Below, piece after piece: positions 16,390 to 24,075 of a DNA stretch of 25,147 nt. This stretch comes from an uncultured Oscillospiraceae bacterium (GTDB lineage Bacteria > Bacillota > Clostridia > Oscillospirales > Acutalibacteraceae): positions 1 through 25,147 of the forward strand of contig UQNI01000023.1 of assembly GCA_900542375.1 (NCBI GenBank), in the 5' to 3' direction. Both the position numbers and the translations under genes were made by a program. The first letter of the stretch is position 1, and every line of letters begins with the position of its first letter. The notes beneath the pieces are model-generated. The model saw nothing but the letters and a program-made list of their open reading frames with translations, was not told the DNA's origin and searched no databases.

Positions 16390-16418
16390 TTGACTTTCTA
16401 ATGGCATTGTACTATACT
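16390..16418 (+). promoter_or_regulatory. promoter of the Crp/Fnr regulator gene
   Basis: TTGACT (16390-16395), a 17-base spacer and TATACT (16413-16418). Predicted start near 16425. The -10 box overlaps the -10 of the opposing hcp-operon promoter. Confidence 0.7.
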
Positions 16419-16438
16419 GATAGCAATAAATCTGTTGC
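16411..16438 (-). promoter_or_regulatory. promoter of the ferredoxin-hcp operon, probably activator dependent
   Basis: On the minus strand TATAGT (16416-16411) is a good -10, but the position 17 bases upstream is TGCAAC, a poor -35. That position lies inside the inverted repeat at 16433-16448, as expected for a class II Crp/Fnr-activated promoter. Confidence 0.5.
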
Positions 16439-16448
16439 ATTTGCAACA
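16433..16448. promoter_or_regulatory. candidate Crp/Fnr-type operator
   Basis: TGTTGC-ATTT-GCAACA, a perfect 6-base inverted repeat with a 4-base centre, the layout of Crp/Fnr family sites. Its centre is at about -37 to -41 for the hcp operon and about +16 for the regulator gene, which suggests activation of the first and repression of the second. Confidence 0.6.
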
Positions 16449-16461
16449 TGGAGATGATTTT

Positions 16462-17121
16462 ATGCAAAAATATATTCCATTATTAAAAAAGGTTACACTA
16501 TTTGAAAATATAGAAGATTCTGATATGTTGGTTATGTTAAAATGTCTGGGAGCCAGAATTCATTCTTATAAAAAGGGTGAAATTCCTCTCATGGCAGGAG
16601 ATACGGTTTCTTCTGTCGGAATTGTATTAAGTGGTCAAGCTCATGTTGTTCGTGAGGATGTTGATGGAAACCAAATGATTATAACAGAATTGAAGGGATG
16701 CGACTTGTTTGGAGAAACATTTGCTTGTATCGAGACCAAACATTGTCCGGTCACTGTAGAGGCAATTACTGATTGTAATATTATGTGGATTGATTATCAT
16801 AGAGTAATTACTTCTTGTTCATCAGCTTGCAGTTTTCATACCAGGTTAATTGGGAATATGCTCCGTATCATTGCATTTAAAAATTTGAGGTTGAATCGTA
16901 GATTGGAAATATTAGCAAAACGTTCTATCCGTGAGCGATTGTTGGCATATTTAGAATTACAAGCAGAAAATAATGGAAGCAGAAGTTTTTTGATTCCGTT
17001 TGATCGTAACAAATTAGCGGATTATCTCTGTACAGACCGAAGTGCTATGTCGCGTGAATTGGGTAAAATGCGAGATGAAGGAATTTTGAAATTTGAAAAA
17101 AATAAATTTACATTACTATAA
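16462..17121 (+). CDS. Crp/Fnr-family transcription regulator, probable regulator of hcp
   Basis: 219 residues from ATG 16462, with GGAG at 16450-16453 eight bases upstream; the frame is open further back but would run through the operator. The N-terminal cyclic-nucleotide-like beta barrel (about 10-125) includes GIVLSGQAHVVRED and CDLFGETFAC. The Arg-Ser/Thr pair used to bind cAMP is not seen, so the effector is something else. A dimer helix follows, then a Crp-type winged HTH with DRNKLADYLCTDRSAMSRELGKMRDEG split across about 182-208. Several cysteines (for example in CDLFGETFACIETKHC and SCSSAC) could sense redox state or hold a cofactor. Divergent from the ferredoxin-hcp operon, which makes an HcpR-like role likely. 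Confidence 0.88.
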   Translation: MQKYIPLLKKVTLFENIEDSDMLVMLKCLGARIHSYKKGEIPLMAGDTVSSVGIVLSGQAHVVREDVDGNQMIITELKGCDLFGETFACIETKHCPVTVEAITDCNIMWIDYHRVITSCSSACSFHTRLIGNMLRIIAFKNLRLNRRLEILAKRSIRERLLAYLELQAENNGSRSFLIPFDRNKLADYLCTDRSAMSRELGKMRDEGILKFEKNKFTLL

Positions 17122-17159
17122 AAATTAGGGCTATCCGTACGGATAGCCCTTAATTTTTT
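17121..17159 (+). terminator. terminator of the Crp/Fnr regulator gene
   Basis: A perfect 22-base palindrome (17128-17149, GGGCTATCCGT and its complement) followed by TTAATTTTTT. It begins right after the stop codon. Confidence 0.9.
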
Positions 17160-17250
17160 CTTATATCAGTTTGATTTTTGTTTCCAATAAATTTACGTTC
17201 CAATAGTTTATCTGAAACACATCTGTTGTTCGTTTTGTACGGATTTCACA

Positions 17251-17259
17251 TGATATAGT
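17251..17259 (+). promoter_or_regulatory. extended -10 element before the giant cell-wall protein gene
   Basis: TGATATAGT (TGn then TATAGT) with no good -35 at 16-18 bases. It would give a leader of roughly 95 bases before ATG 17360. Nothing else recognisable lies in 17160-17340. Confidence 0.35.
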
Positions 17260-17359
17260 AATTTTTAGAGAAGATGTAAATTAATAGAAAATTCACCTTC
17301 TTACAACTATGACGTCAAAAGTTGGAATATTATATTATTATGAAAAGGAGAAAGAAGAA

Positions 17360-20300
17360 ATGAACAGTCCTTATATGGGAAGATTCCAAATTACCCAGGC
17401 CTTTACCTCCGAACATGATGGATTGGATTTGGTCGGTCTGGACAGCAAACAGATACACAGTACAGTAAACGGAACTGTAATTCATGCCGGCTGGGAAAAC
17501 CCATCCAATCATTCTCAAGGCTTCGGTTTGTATGTTTGTATTCGAGTAGGTAACCAAGATTATTACTATGGTCATATGTCACAGATTTATGTTTCTGTAG
17601 GCCAAACTGTTAAAATTACGGATATCATCGGTTTGGAGGGTTCTACCGGCTATTCTACAGGCAGTCATTGTCATTATTGCTGCCGTGTTGCAGGAACAAT
17701 GACACCATTGGATATTAATGCTATCAGTGGTATTCCCAATGTAGTTGGCGGTGTTTATGATGACGGCGCTTCCGGCGGAACCATTCCGGGAGGCGGCGGT
17801 ATATCCGGAGGCACTCCAAATGGTGGAATTTTAAGCGACGCTTTTCAATTGTCTTATCTAAACGGTGGAAGTTGGACAATCTTTACAAATCAAGCAATGT
17901 CGAATATGGATGGTATCAAAATCCAAGCGACAAGAGTACGCCCATACTACCTTACCTATCGTACACGGAATCAAGGTCAGGGTGATTTTTATCCATATGT
18001 CACAAGCTCACAAGATGATTATGCAGGCTCTAATGGAAAACCCATGCAACTACTGCAAATTCAAGCATTTGATAATAATGGAACGAAGTTAACTACAGGT
18101 GTAGTAGTCATGTATCGTGTACATGTTGGCGGTAGATGGCTACCATGGGTAAGTAATGCCGACCCGGAATGGATGCAAAGTGTATTTGATAAACATCACT
18201 TAGACGGATCATTGGATACAACTTCAGCTGACGCAGGACTTCCCGGACAAAATATTGATGGTGTGGACATTCGCGTTTATGAATGTAATTCTCAAACCGG
18301 CGGTAGTTTAGGTGGTTTAATTGATGGTGAGGTCGCGCCCGGTATCGGTTATATGATAGATGGTGGTTGGGAGGATATGGGTACCGGTGTACTTGCAGAT
18401 CATATAGATGGTTTGAAAATTACAACAAATCCCAGCAAACCATATTATCTATCCTATCAAACATGGAACCAAGGTCAAAGCGGTTTTTATCCGGCCGTCA
18501 GCAGCTTGGAAAATGACTATGCGGGCTCTGCCGGAAAACCAATTCAATTAGTAAGTATTAGAGCTTTTAGTAAAGATGGCACAAAGTTAACATCCGGTGT
18601 AATTGTCATGTACCGTGCATTTGTCGGTGGCAGATGGCTGCCGTGGGTAAGCAATGCTGATCCGCAATGGATGCAAAATGTTAAAAATAAATTCAGTTTG
18701 GACGGTACATTGGATACAACCGGATATTATGCAGGATTGGATGGACAAAACATTTCCGGTTTGGAAATTCATGTTTTTGAAGATAGTTCCTCCAATCCGG
18801 GTTCAGGTGACTTTTCAGGCTCAGAAATTCGTTTGGCAACCAGCTATATGTTCGACAATTTATCAAACTGGAATACATTTGATAAAACAGTGACAGCAGA
18901 CCATATAGATGGTGTGAAAATTCAAACAGATTCTACCCATGGTTTCTATTTGACATATCAAACATGGAATCAGGGGCAAGGTGGATTCTATCCTGAAGTA
19001 ACCAGCTTGCAGAATGATTATGCAGGCTCTGCAGGTAAGCCAATTCAGCTGCTGAGCATTCGCGCATACAAAAGTGATGGAACCAAGCTAACATCAGGTG
19101 TTGTGATTATGTACCGTGCTTTGGTAAATGGTCGTTGGTTGCCATGGGTAAGTAATGCTGACCCACAATGGATGGACAGTGTAAAAAGTCAATACAATTT
19201 AGACGGTACACTTGATTATACTTCTTACTATGCAGGTATTGACGGACAAAACATCAGCGGTCTTGAAATTCGTGCATTTGTAGGTACTACCAATGATACA
19301 CCGATTGAAGGATTGGTTGGACAAGAAGCCCCTCCGACCTTAAGTTATATGGTAGACAACAATTGGACCAACTTTGATAAGAGTGTGATTCCCGGTCGTT
19401 TGGATGGTTTGAAAATTCAGACAGATGCAAGCAAACCGTATTATATTACATACCGTACACATAACCAAGGACAAGGAACTTATTATCCGTTTGTAACAAG
19501 CCGTGAAAACGATTACGCAGGTTCTGCCGGCAAACCAATTCAGCTGCTAAGTTTGTATGCATATAAAAATGACGGTACGAAGTTAGTCACTGGTGTTGTA
19601 GTAATGTATCGCGCCTATGTAGAAGGCAGATGGCTGCCATGGGTAAGTAATGCAAATCCGGAATGGATGAGAAGTGTACAGGCGAAATATAACTTAGATG
19701 GGTTACTGGACGAAAAAGCTTACTATGCAGGTATTGATGGAAAAAACATTAGTGGCATTGAAGTACGTATTTTTGAGGAAAACAATACGGATATTCCTGA
19801 TACTCCTCAAACACCATCAGGTCAATCTAAAATTATAGACGCACCATTTATTTCGCAGATGCCCAATTATCCAACTGGCTGCGAAAGTGTGGCCACGGTT
19901 ATGGCACTGCAGTATGCTGGAAAAAATATTTCTGTTGATACTTTTATTGACCAATATTTGCCAATTGAACCACTTAATCCACTGCTCCCTGTAAGTTTTG
20001 ACCCTTATATTACTTTTGGTGGAAATCCCAGAACAATGGATGGATATGGTTGTTATGCTCCGGTAATTAAAACTGCTCTGGATAAAATATTTGCCAATAC
20101 TTATTATACAGCAGAAAATATTACAGGCTTATCTTTACCGGAACTTTGTTCAAAATATATCGATAATAATATTCCGGTCATTGTATGGGCTACTATGGAA
20201 ATGAAAACGCCGTATATTAGTAAAACATGGACTGCTTGGACAGGTAGAAAAATTCAATGGGTTGCGCCGGAACATTGTTTATTATTGGTTGGTTATGATG

Positions 20301-21091
20301 ATTATTTTTATTATTTTAATGACCCAAGAGACAGCAAAGCCCGTACCTATTACAGAAAGGAAGCTGTAGACAGAGCATATAAAGCACAGGGTAGTCAAGC
20401 AGTTGTGATTCAAGCTGATGCAAGAACTGCACGTGAATGGAAAGTGCGCCAAGTACTATCAGCTTTTGAAATGGTAAAGGATAAATTGCCATCTGGAAGT
20501 ATCGAGTTTGAAAAAACTATAAGGTTACTTACATCAGATACAGTTGATGTCGAATTAATAGTAAGTGAGACATTAAACTTTATGCCTATTAATACAAATG
20601 CTATTTACAATGTTACAAAAGGCAGATTAGATGTTGATTTAAATATGGGTTCTTTTCCAGTGTTAGGAGCAGAAATGACTCCTTCTATATTTTTAGAGAA
20701 TGGAAAGGAATTAAGAGACATAGCTTTGAAAATGTCGTCAGGAAATCTTGCTGTTTCTGTTAAAAATGTTGTTGCTACTGATTCTTATTCAGAAATTGCT
20801 ATTTCTTACATTATTAATATGAACGATATTTCACTTGCTAATGGTTCTAATGTAGAAATGTCTATGGAACTCACCCAAATCATAAAACAAAAGCGTCCTC
20901 CATCTGATCAAGAAGGGCAAGAAATGGAAATATTTGAAAATATAACTGCATTGTATAGAAGTTTTTCCAGTGGTCAAATCATTGATAGAGAAGCGATAGG
21001 TTCATTTTTTAGTGAGACTTCAGTGGCAACGACTATGACAATAGGAGGTATTATTCTTATAGCAATTATGGCTGTTTTAGCATTTGCATAA
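17360..21091 (+). CDS. giant modular cell-wall hydrolase: M23 peptidase, four ChW-like repeats, C39-like peptidase, C-terminal membrane segment
   Basis: 1243 residues from ATG 17360 (AAGGAG at 17345-17350); the frame opens at 17309 but lacks a site there. There is no signal peptide with either start. Order: M23/LytM metallopeptidase (about 1-125) with H19-x3-D23, H72 in YGHMS and H103-C-H105, all zinc and catalytic positions intact and very like phage endolysins; a Gly-rich linker (about 131-160); four repeats of about 165 residues (164-810), each with two ChW-like halves (NQGQ...YAGSAGKPIQLLSI and GRWLPWVSNA...YAGIDGQNISGLEI) suited to wall binding; a C39-like domain (about 823-1020) with C841, H972 and N987/D988; an unrecognised tail (about 1030-1220); and a hydrophobic helix at the very C-terminus. 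Likely a peptidoglycan hydrolase, but its export route and role are unclear. Confidence 0.88.
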   Translation: MNSPYMGRFQITQAFTSEHDGLDLVGLDSKQIHSTVNGTVIHAGWENPSNHSQGFGLYVCIRVGNQDYYYGHMSQIYVSVGQTVKITDIIGLEGSTGYSTGSHCHYCCRVAGTMTPLDINAISGIPNVVGGVYDDGASGGTIPGGGGISGGTPNGGILSDAFQLSYLNGGSWTIFTNQAMSNMDGIKIQATRVRPYYLTYRTRNQGQGDFYPYVTSSQDDYAGSNGKPMQLLQIQAFDNNGTKLTTGVVVMYRVHVGGRWLPWVSNADPEWMQSVFDKHHLDGSLDTTSADAGLPGQNIDGVDIRVYECNSQTGGSLGGLIDGEVAPGIGYMIDGGWEDMGTGVLADHIDGLKITTNPSKPYYLSYQTWNQGQSGFYPAVSSLENDYAGSAGKPIQLVSIRAFSKDGTKLTSGVIVMYRAFVGGRWLPWVSNADPQWMQNVKNKFSLDGTLDTTGYYAGLDGQNISGLEIHVFEDSSSNPGSGDFSGSEIRLATSYMFDNLSNWNTFDKTVTADHIDGVKIQTDSTHGFYLTYQTWNQGQGGFYPEVTSLQNDYAGSAGKPIQLLSIRAYKSDGTKLTSGVVIMYRALVNGRWLPWVSNADPQWMDSVKSQYNLDGTLDYTSYYAGIDGQNISGLEIRAFVGTTNDTPIEGLVGQEAPPTLSYMVDNNWTNFDKSVIPGRLDGLKIQTDASKPYYITYRTHNQGQGTYYPFVTSRENDYAGSAGKPIQLLSLYAYKNDGTKLVTGVVVMYRAYVEGRWLPWVSNANPEWMRSVQAKYNLDGLLDEKAYYAGIDGKNISGIEVRIFEENNTDIPDTPQTPSGQSKIIDAPFISQMPNYPTGCESVATVMALQYAGKNISVDTFIDQYLPIEPLNPLLPVSFDPYITFGGNPRTMDGYGCYAPVIKTALDKIFANTYYTAENITGLSLPELCSKYIDNNIPVIVWATMEMKTPYISKTWTAWTGRKIQWVAPEHCLLLVGYDDYFYYFNDPRDSKARTYYRKEAVDRAYKAQGSQAVVIQADARTAREWKVRQVLSAFEMVKDKLPSGSIEFEKTIRLLTSDTVDVELIVSETLNFMPINTNAIYNVTKGRLDVDLNMGSFPVLGAEMTPSIFLENGKELRDIALKMSSGNLAVSVKNVVATDSYSEIAISYIINMNDISLANGSNVEMSMELTQIIKQKRPPSDQEGQEMEIFENITALYRSFSSGQIIDREAIGSFFSETSVATTMTIGGIILIAIMAVLAFA
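17849..19785 (+). repeat. four tandem 495-501 bp coding repeats (ChW-like)
   Basis: Repeat units begin at 17849, 18344, 18839 and 19340, so the spacings are 495, 495 and 501 bases. Each encodes a hydrophobic opening (such as LSYMVDNNW), DG(L/V/I)KI, a NQGQ...DYAGS(A/N)GKP block and a GRWLPWVSNA(D/N)P block. The third-position differences between copies point to old duplication with maintained protein sequence. They are part of the giant cell-wall protein. Confidence 0.9.
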
Positions 21092-21093
21092 TA

Positions 21094-21137
21094 AAAAAAA
21101 CTTAGGATGTTTATAACAACTCCTAAGTTTTTTTATT
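21094..21137. terminator. bidirectional terminator between the giant protein and the lipoprotein
   Basis: AAAAAAACTTAGGA (21094-21107) pairs with TCCTAAGTTTTTTT (21121-21134) around a 13-base loop. A and T runs on the two sides let it end both convergent genes; it reaches the lipoprotein stop codon. Confidence 0.9.
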
Positions 21138-22686
21138 AGATGCAAGGAATAACTGCAACTCCCTTTTTTCCGGAATCAGAGGTAGTTAGTATAGCAATGC
21201 TGTTTGAACCATTTTGGTTGCTAAGATAATACGTTTCATCATCCTCAAGTTGTATATTTAGGGCTTGATTCGAATTATAAGATAATTGGATTGGTTCACA
21301 GTTATGATTAAAGAAAGATTGTTTTTTGTTTTTTTCAGCTATTACTAGTTCTTTGTTAAAAACTATAGAATCATATGGTTGAGAAATAACGGATTGAGAT
21401 TGAGAATCAAATAAATAATATTGATTATGCTGTTGTACAACATAATGTGTGGCATTTAATGCTTTTACAGATTGATAATTGAAAGGTACGACAATATTTC
21501 CATTGTAATCATATGCACCCATATCTCCAGAATTATTTTTTACGGTATATATTCCAAATTGTGGGTAATTTTTAAAGCTACTGTCATCTTGATGTTCAAA
21601 ACTAGCAATTTGATGATAATTTTCATCGTATAAAGAGATGGAAATATCTTTATTATATTGTTTTAGGTTGTTTTGAGTTTCACAATATAGATATAACTTA
21701 TCGTTAAATGAAAATGTATTAATATAATCGTAATTAAAATCAATTAAAATCTCATTGTCCAGTGTTACTACACCTTTTTTATGATCCTTTGTTGCTCTAA
21801 CATTTTTATCTGGCAGTATCGTTAAAAATTCATAATTACATCCCTCCAGAAATTTTTCTCCATTTATATTCATCAGATAATCTGTATAGGGAGTTTTATC
21901 TTGCACTGTGAACCATTGAAAGCTATCGTCTGTGATATTGGAAGCTCTACTTAATATATTATTATCAAAGGGAATTATAATATTGCCTTCCCAATCAATG
22001 ATTCCATATGTGTTATCTTGTGTTGTTAATAAAATATAATCTCCAAAAATCATGATATTTTTATAGTCGGATGAAAGTATTTTATTACCGTCCTTATTGT
22101 ATATATTAGCTGAAGCAACACTAGAGTCATAAGAAGATTGAGTATATGCGAAAAATTGACCATTGTGTTCAGCCAGAATCATACTATCTCTACCATTAGA
22201 AGGCGCTTTTGCGATAAGTGTTCCATTATCATCATAAAATCTAGTTTCTTGCTTTTTGTAATCTTTTAATCTATAAAATTGGTCAATATATATTTCAAAA
22301 AAATTATCACTTTCGAAAGGACAAACTATATTGCCTTGCAAATCAATAAGACCATTTTTTATTATTATATTTCCATTATCATCATATTCTTCTGTGTAAA
22401 CAGATAATGTATTTCCTGTGGAACAGTTAGAAAAATTAGGTTCGGTAACATAAGTACCTAAGGGGGCAATTAGTTGATAAGTTATGCCATCATAACTATA
22501 AATAGCGCTTTTGTCATCCTTTTCTGCAATGACAAAGTTACCAAGTATTTGTATATCATCGTATTCGGGTACAATAGAGGTATTCACTGGCAGTTGAATA
22601 GATTGAGGTGTTTGTGTACTGTTACAACCTGCAAGAAACAGAAAAGAGAAACATATGACAAACAAACTAAATATGTATTTTTTCAT
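21136..22686 (-). CDS. WG-repeat lipoprotein
   Basis: 516 residues from the ATG at 22684-22686, with GAGGAG about eleven bases upstream. The signal peptide MKKYIFSLFVICFSFLFLAGC ends in a lipobox with the lipidated Cys at 21, so the protein sits on the outer face of the membrane. At least four WG-type beta repeats are visible: NGLIDLQGNIVCPF (about 111-124), YGIIDWEGNIIIPF (227-240), KGVVTLDNEILIDF (304-317) and MGAYDYNGNIVVPF (389-402), with more degenerate copies between. WG repeats are presumed to form a beta-propeller-like or solenoid binding surface, but no ligand is known. Convergent with the giant cell-wall protein and sharing its terminator. Confidence 0.88.
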   Translation of the reverse strand: MKKYIFSLFVICFSFLFLAGCNSTQTPQSIQLPVNTSIVPEYDDIQILGNFVIAEKDDKSAIYSYDGITYQLIAPLGTYVTEPNFSNCSTGNTLSVYTEEYDDNGNIIIKNGLIDLQGNIVCPFESDNFFEIYIDQFYRLKDYKKQETRFYDDNGTLIAKAPSNGRDSMILAEHNGQFFAYTQSSYDSSVASANIYNKDGNKILSSDYKNIMIFGDYILLTTQDNTYGIIDWEGNIIIPFDNNILSRASNITDDSFQWFTVQDKTPYTDYLMNINGEKFLEGCNYEFLTILPDKNVRATKDHKKGVVTLDNEILIDFNYDYINTFSFNDKLYLYCETQNNLKQYNKDISISLYDENYHQIASFEHQDDSSFKNYPQFGIYTVKNNSGDMGAYDYNGNIVVPFNYQSVKALNATHYVVQQHNQYYLFDSQSQSVISQPYDSIVFNKELVIAEKNKKQSFFNHNCEPIQLSYNSNQALNIQLEDDETYYLSNQNGSNSIAILTTSDSGKKGVAVIPCI

Positions 22687-22732
22687 ATAAAAGTATACTC
22701 CTCGAGTAAATTTTGAATAAATGTACAAAATA

Positions 22733-22741
22733 ATTATAACA
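22733..22741 (-). promoter_or_regulatory. extended -10 element of the lipoprotein gene
   Basis: TGTTATAAT on the minus strand (22741-22733), TGn then TATAAT, without a clear -35 box. Leader of about 40 bases to the ATG. Confidence 0.5.
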
Positions 22742-23277
22742 CCAAATATTAGAAAAATAAATAATAATTGTAAATAATATTAAAATATTTAAAAAATTTC
22801 TAATTTATGGATTTAAACTTAATTTTGGGTTGAAAAAGGCATACAGAAAAATATAAATAATGTCATTTTCAGTTGGTCCAATAAATATTTTCATATATTG
22901 CTTGTGATTGATTATGATAATAAAAATTATACCTTTAAAGTACCTACATTTTGGAGAATGTGAAGTATACTCATTAATAGGTGTATAAGGTTATTTATGG
23001 ATACTTCAAAATAACATTTTCTTTCACTGCTATCGTTTGAATGAATTATGTATAAACTTTAAATGATGCCCTCGAAAAATATCGTAAATACAGGGAGTTG
23101 GAGTACTTTGAAACGCCAAAAGCGTATATTTTACTGTAAATTTACTATAATGAGTCTTTTGAAAAAAATGAGATGCTCCGTATGGAAACATACAGGGCAT
23201 CTCATTTTTTTCAAAAAGAAGTGAAAACAAAACTCCTAAATAATTTAAAGGAAATATATTCATGTTAAATTATGCAT
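22742..23277. other. gene-poor AT-rich interval with a possible relic frame
   Basis: No open frame here has a ribosome site and convincing protein character. A 26-codon plus-strand stretch just after a stop (about 23056-23136) reads LNDALEKYRKYRELEYF then ETPKAYILL and a stop. It looks like the C-terminal end of a real protein, and upstream frames are broken. It is followed by the long hairpin at 23157-23216. The rest of the interval shows nothing I can name. Confidence 0.35.
23157..23216. terminator. 60-bp hairpin without an obvious gene
   Basis: Arms of 28 bases (23157-23184 and 23189-23216) around a GAAA tetraloop, with mismatches only in one small internal loop. A run of seven A in one arm and seven T in the other make it a potential terminator in either direction. 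Confidence 0.75.
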
Positions 23278-23306
23278 TTGCTTTTTAGAATGATTAGCAT
23301 TATAAT
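23278..23306 (+). promoter_or_regulatory. promoter of the small three-helix membrane protein gene
   Basis: TTGCTT (23278-23283), a 17-base spacer and a consensus TATAAT (23301-23306). Predicted start near 23313, giving a leader of about 30 bases. Confidence 0.65.
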
Positions 23307-23343
23307 TCAATCAAAAATATCATAAAAATTTGGTGGGTAATAA

Positions 23344-23874
23344 TTGCATAGATATAGTTTGAAAACAAAAAATTTAACTCTTAAAAAGCTAGGGATATCC
23401 ATTTTTCTATATGTAATTATATATATAGTAATTTATCTTTTAGCATATTTTATTTTAAAATCTCAGGGATTGATTTATCTACAATGGTTCCAATATGTAT
23501 CTTATACATTAATTGGTTTAGGCATTATAGCCGGAACGTTTCAGTGGATAGTTAAAGGGTATAAAACAGATCATTATCGAATAAAAGTAGGGGTTATGTT
23601 ACTTGTTATAGAAACGGTCGTTGCATTGGTTCTTATTATTGTATTCTATACATGTAATAATAGAGAGTCGATTGTAAATAAAAATGGTACTACAATGGTA
23701 GAGGAAAAGCCAAATTTTTCTTTTACCAATTGGACGAACTATTATGAATATCAAAACATTTTTGTTAGAAAAAATATTGTAAGAATCCATGAAGAATATG
23801 GCCAGTCAAGTAGAGAACGTATCTCAATAGATTATTATGACGAAAATGGTAACTTAATTGAAAGTGTGAACTAA
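23344..23874 (+). CDS. small membrane protein of unknown function, three predicted helices
   Basis: 176 residues, not recognised. The start is TTG at 23344 with GGTGGG (23332-23337) six bases upstream; no in-frame ATG lies near the N-terminus. Hydrophobic segments are at about 17-40, 45-68 and 79-101. A polar tail of about 75 residues follows, ending YDENGNLIES, which resembles the strand-turn motif of YD/MORN/WG-like repeat proteins but is too short to assign. The gene is isolated between its own promoter and a terminator. Neighbours give no functional hint. Confidence 0.7.
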   Translation: MHRYSLKTKNLTLKKLGISIFLYVIIYIVIYLLAYFILKSQGLIYLQWFQYVSYTLIGLGIIAGTFQWIVKGYKTDHYRIKVGVMLLVIETVVALVLIIVFYTCNNRESIVNKNGTTMVEEKPNFSFTNWTNYYEYQNIFVRKNIVRIHEEYGQSSRERISIDYYDENGNLIESVN

Positions 23875-23920
23875 TTTTCATTTATAAATCAAACCTAATT
23901 GAACGAGCAGAAATTATATA

Positions 23921-23969
23921 GCAAAGAAAAACCTAAGTGAACCGTTCCAGAGCTCACTTAGGTTTTTGC
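23921..23969 (+). terminator. terminator of the small membrane protein gene
   Basis: AAAAACCTAAGTGA (23927-23940) pairs with TCACTTAGGTTTTT (23954-23967) around a 13-base loop. It may also work in the opposite direction for read-through from the TetR gene. Confidence 0.85.
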
Positions 23970-24075
23970 TGATTGAGAAGAATACTCTATATAAAACATC
24001 ACTAAAATAGTGATAGTTAAGTAAGTTAGATTTTAATTGAAGATACATGTTCTACCATATAATATTTCAAGCATT

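Noticed and set aside
17849..19785. Regular repeat spacing considered as a CRISPR or satellite array
   Set aside because: The unit is about 495 bases, stays in one reading frame and encodes a conserved protein repeat without identical DNA repeats or spacers.
17360..22686. Prophage or phage lysis module around the endolysin-like gene
   Set aside because: No holin, integrase, tail or capsid gene is present on either side; the flanks are a stress regulator and a lipoprotein.
23030..23263. A 77-codon minus-strand frame across the 60-bp hairpin
   Set aside because: It reads straight through the long inverted repeat, has no clear ribosome site and no recognisable protein pattern.
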